Positions 7,245 to 8,648 of a DNA stretch of 8,648 nt are shown here, piece by piece. Origin of the DNA: an uncultured Saprospiraceae bacterium (GTDB taxonomy: Bacteria > Bacteroidota > Bacteroidia > Chitinophagales > Saprospiraceae); assembly GCA_937952155.1 (NCBI GenBank), contig CALFYH010000034.1:1-8648 (forward strand). Reading direction: 5' to 3'. The notes beneath the pieces are model-generated. The model saw only the letters and a list, made by a program, of their open reading frames with translations, did no database searches and had not been told where the DNA came from. The first letter of the stretch is position 1; every line of letters begins with the position of its first letter. Position numbers and translations under genes: made by a program.

Positions 7245-8171
7245 ATGGAAATAAAAAAAGAGATTATCTGGTTGGCAGGAGGAGACGGACTTATTGGAAA
7301 TCACCTTACAAATGCTGTATTTTCTGATGAATTCCATTGGCTTATTTTCACTCGAAAGATTAAAAAATCACACAGGCCGAATGTAGAATATGTACTATGG
7401 AATACAGAGACTCAAACAATCCCAGACAATATACTCAAACCTGACCATATTATAAATCTTGCGGGTGAAGGTATTGCTGATCGACTTTGGTCAGAAGCTC
7501 GAAAGCAGATACTAATTTCTAGCAGGGTAAATAGTGCACTTACCATCAAAAACTACCTTGAGAAGCATCAAATCACACCTTCAACATATATATCTGCTTC
7601 TGCCATAGGGTATTACGGTGATCTTGGTGAAGATCTCGCTGACGAATCTAGTAACAAAGGCAATGGTTTCTTGGCACATTGTTGTGGCTTGTGGGAAGCT
7701 GCTGCAAAAGAAACTGGGAGTTTGTGTAAACGCACAATTATCCTTCGATTTGGATTGGTATTAAGTACAAAAGGTGGCGTTTTAGCAAGGATGTTGATGA
7801 CAAAACCGATTAGATTATTTCAGTACTTTGGTAATGGACGGCAATGGTACTCTTGGATACATATACAAGATGCAGGTCAAATTATTTATTCCTTAATAAA
7901 AAATGAACAAGCGCAAGGTCTCTATAATCTTGTAGTGCCTGATCCCATCAGCAATCGGGATATGATGCTAGATATTATGAAATCCAATAATTTGAAAGGA
8001 ATCTTGCTTTCTATACCTGCTTTTGCTTTGAAGTTGCTATTAGGCGAGATGTCATCTGTTGTATTGGACTCAACAAAAGTAAAGCCAAATGGAATATTAA
8101 ATTTGGGATATAAATTCAAATTCTCTCGGCCTGGTGAAGCAGTGAAAGACTTGATATCAAAACAACTTTGA
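7245..8171 (+). CDS. TIGR01777-family NAD(P)-dependent epimerase/oxidoreductase (YfcH-like)
   Basis: A complete 308-residue cytoplasmic protein of the atypical short-chain dehydrogenase group typified by E. coli YfcH. The Rossmann nucleotide-binding loop is AGGDGLIG (11-18), where most relatives have GGTG(F/L)IG. INLAGEGIADRLWSEARKQ (70-88), with SSRVNS just after, is the family's 'vNLAGe.i...rWt...k..i..SRi..t' signature. SASAIGYYG (117-125) contains the Tyr region. RFGLVLSTKGGVL (168-180) and YSWIHIQDA (202-210) are also diagnostic. The C-terminal domain (about 255-302), with LGEMSSVVLDSTKVKP and LGYKFKFS, corresponds to DUF1731. Length is normal. The substrate and physiological reaction of this family are not established. 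Its neighbours, a divergent ABC operon and a convergent OmpA-domain gene, give no functional clue. The ATG start is close to the first beta-strand and is the only plausible one. Confidence 0.92.
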   Translation: MEIKKEIIWLAGGDGLIGNHLTNAVFSDEFHWLIFTRKIKKSHRPNVEYVLWNTETQTIPDNILKPDHIINLAGEGIADRLWSEARKQILISSRVNSALTIKNYLEKHQITPSTYISASAIGYYGDLGEDLADESSNKGNGFLAHCCGLWEAAAKETGSLCKRTIILRFGLVLSTKGGVLARMLMTKPIRLFQYFGNGRQWYSWIHIQDAGQIIYSLIKNEQAQGLYNLVVPDPISNRDMMLDIMKSNNLKGILLSIPAFALKLLLGEMSSVVLDSTKVKPNGILNLGYKFKFSRPGEAVKDLISKQL

Positions 8172-8648
8172 TTAACTATTCAGACTAAGAATTTTGATTT
8201 CTACTCTTTGATTTTTTGCACGACCATAAGCAGTTTTATTATCTGCTATTGGTTTTTTCTTGCCATAACCTTTGAATTGTACCTTAGATGGATCTACACC
8301 CTTATCCACAAGGTACTCAGCAACTGACTTAGCCCTTGCTGTGCTCAATCTATCGCAATAGTCATCTGATGGAGTACCGTTAGTATGGCCGCCTATCTCA
8401 ATTATTACTTCATCGTTTGACATTAAAAAACCATAAATATCGTCCAAAACTTCATAGGATGTATGGTCAATAGTAGCAGAATCAGCTTTAAAAAGAAGAT
8501 TTTTTATTTCGATTGTTTGCCCTTGTTTTGCCTTACCTTTATTGAGTTCATGCAAAATTTTAGGTTTGAAATTTTTTGCTGTTTCAGCTACAATAGGACT
8601 ATCTTTGGAAGTCTGCGTATTTACAGGTGTTGGATTTTTTTTACGTTT
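8172..8648 (-). CDS. OmpA-family C-terminal (peptidoglycan-binding) domain protein, 5' end outside window
   Basis: The frame is open to the right window edge, so only the C-terminal 158 residues are visible. A low-complexity linker rich in Lys, Pro, Thr and Ser (KRKKNPTPVNTQTSKDSPIV) is followed by an OmpA domain. Its elements are IEIKNLLFKADSATI (first strand), VIIEIGGHTNGTPSDDYCDR then LSTARAKSVAEYLVDKGVD (helix and ligand loop), VQFKGYGKKKPIADNKT, and GRAKNQRVEI at the end. This domain anchors outer-membrane or lipoprotein partners non-covalently to peptidoglycan in the periplasm. The usual HTD motif reads HTN here, which I recall as common in Bacteroidota homologues. The N-terminal part, such as a TPR, repeat or barrel domain, cannot be seen. 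A call starting at TTG 8555 would be artificial because the frame continues upstream. The stop abuts the convergent epimerase-like gene's stop. Confidence 0.88.
   Translation of the reverse strand, partial: KRKKNPTPVNTQTSKDSPIVAETAKNFKPKILHELNKGKAKQGQTIEIKNLLFKADSATIDHTSYEVLDDIYGFLMSNDEVIIEIGGHTNGTPSDDYCDRLSTARAKSVAEYLVDKGVDPSKVQFKGYGKKKPIADNKTAYGRAKNQRVEIKILSLNS

Overview
The window looks like part of a draft genome or metagenome bin from a Bacteroidota bacterium, possibly a Saprospiria-like lineage (inference). It is AT-rich. Starts lack Shine-Dalgarno sequences, several upstream regions carry TAnnTTTG-type -7 boxes, and the gene families (OstA-like beta-jellyroll protein, NagP/GluP-branch sugar permease, enlarged DppB/DppC permeases, OmpA domain with an HTN motif) are typical of that phylum. 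I see no RNA genes, CRISPR arrays, insertion sequences or phage genes.

Layout. (1) An OstA/LptA-like envelope protein on the minus strand runs off the left edge. (2) Divergent from it is a complete FucP-family sugar:H+ symporter on the plus strand. (3) Convergent with the symporter is a minus-strand transporter operon, read right to left: an oligopeptide/dipeptide-type substrate-binding protein, a DppB-type permease and a DppC-type permease. The two permease genes overlap by 4 bases and the binding-protein gene ends 5 bases before the first permease. No ATPase gene is present, so the importer must use ATPases encoded elsewhere. (4) After a 269-base divergent intergenic region comes a TIGR01777-family NAD(P)-dependent epimerase-like gene on the plus strand. 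(5) It abuts, tail to tail with no spacer, a minus-strand OmpA-domain gene that runs off the right edge.

The most striking signal is technical. Positions 6900-6921 are a perfect 22-base match to an Illumina TruSeq adapter, lying inside the substrate-binding protein gene. It creates an artificial in-frame TAG and separates a clear signal peptide (start at 6975) from the mature protein. Deleting the 22 bases does not restore the frame, so genuine genomic bases are missing or overwritten there. The gene should be read as one intact lipoprotein or secreted binding protein damaged in the assembly, not as a pseudogene or a protein starting near 6798.

The most interesting biology is the pair of enlarged permeases. 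The DppB-type subunit has roughly 120 extra periplasmic residues, and the DppC-type subunit has about 75 extra residues with two added hydrophobic segments. I found no convincing new defence, mobile or regulatory system.
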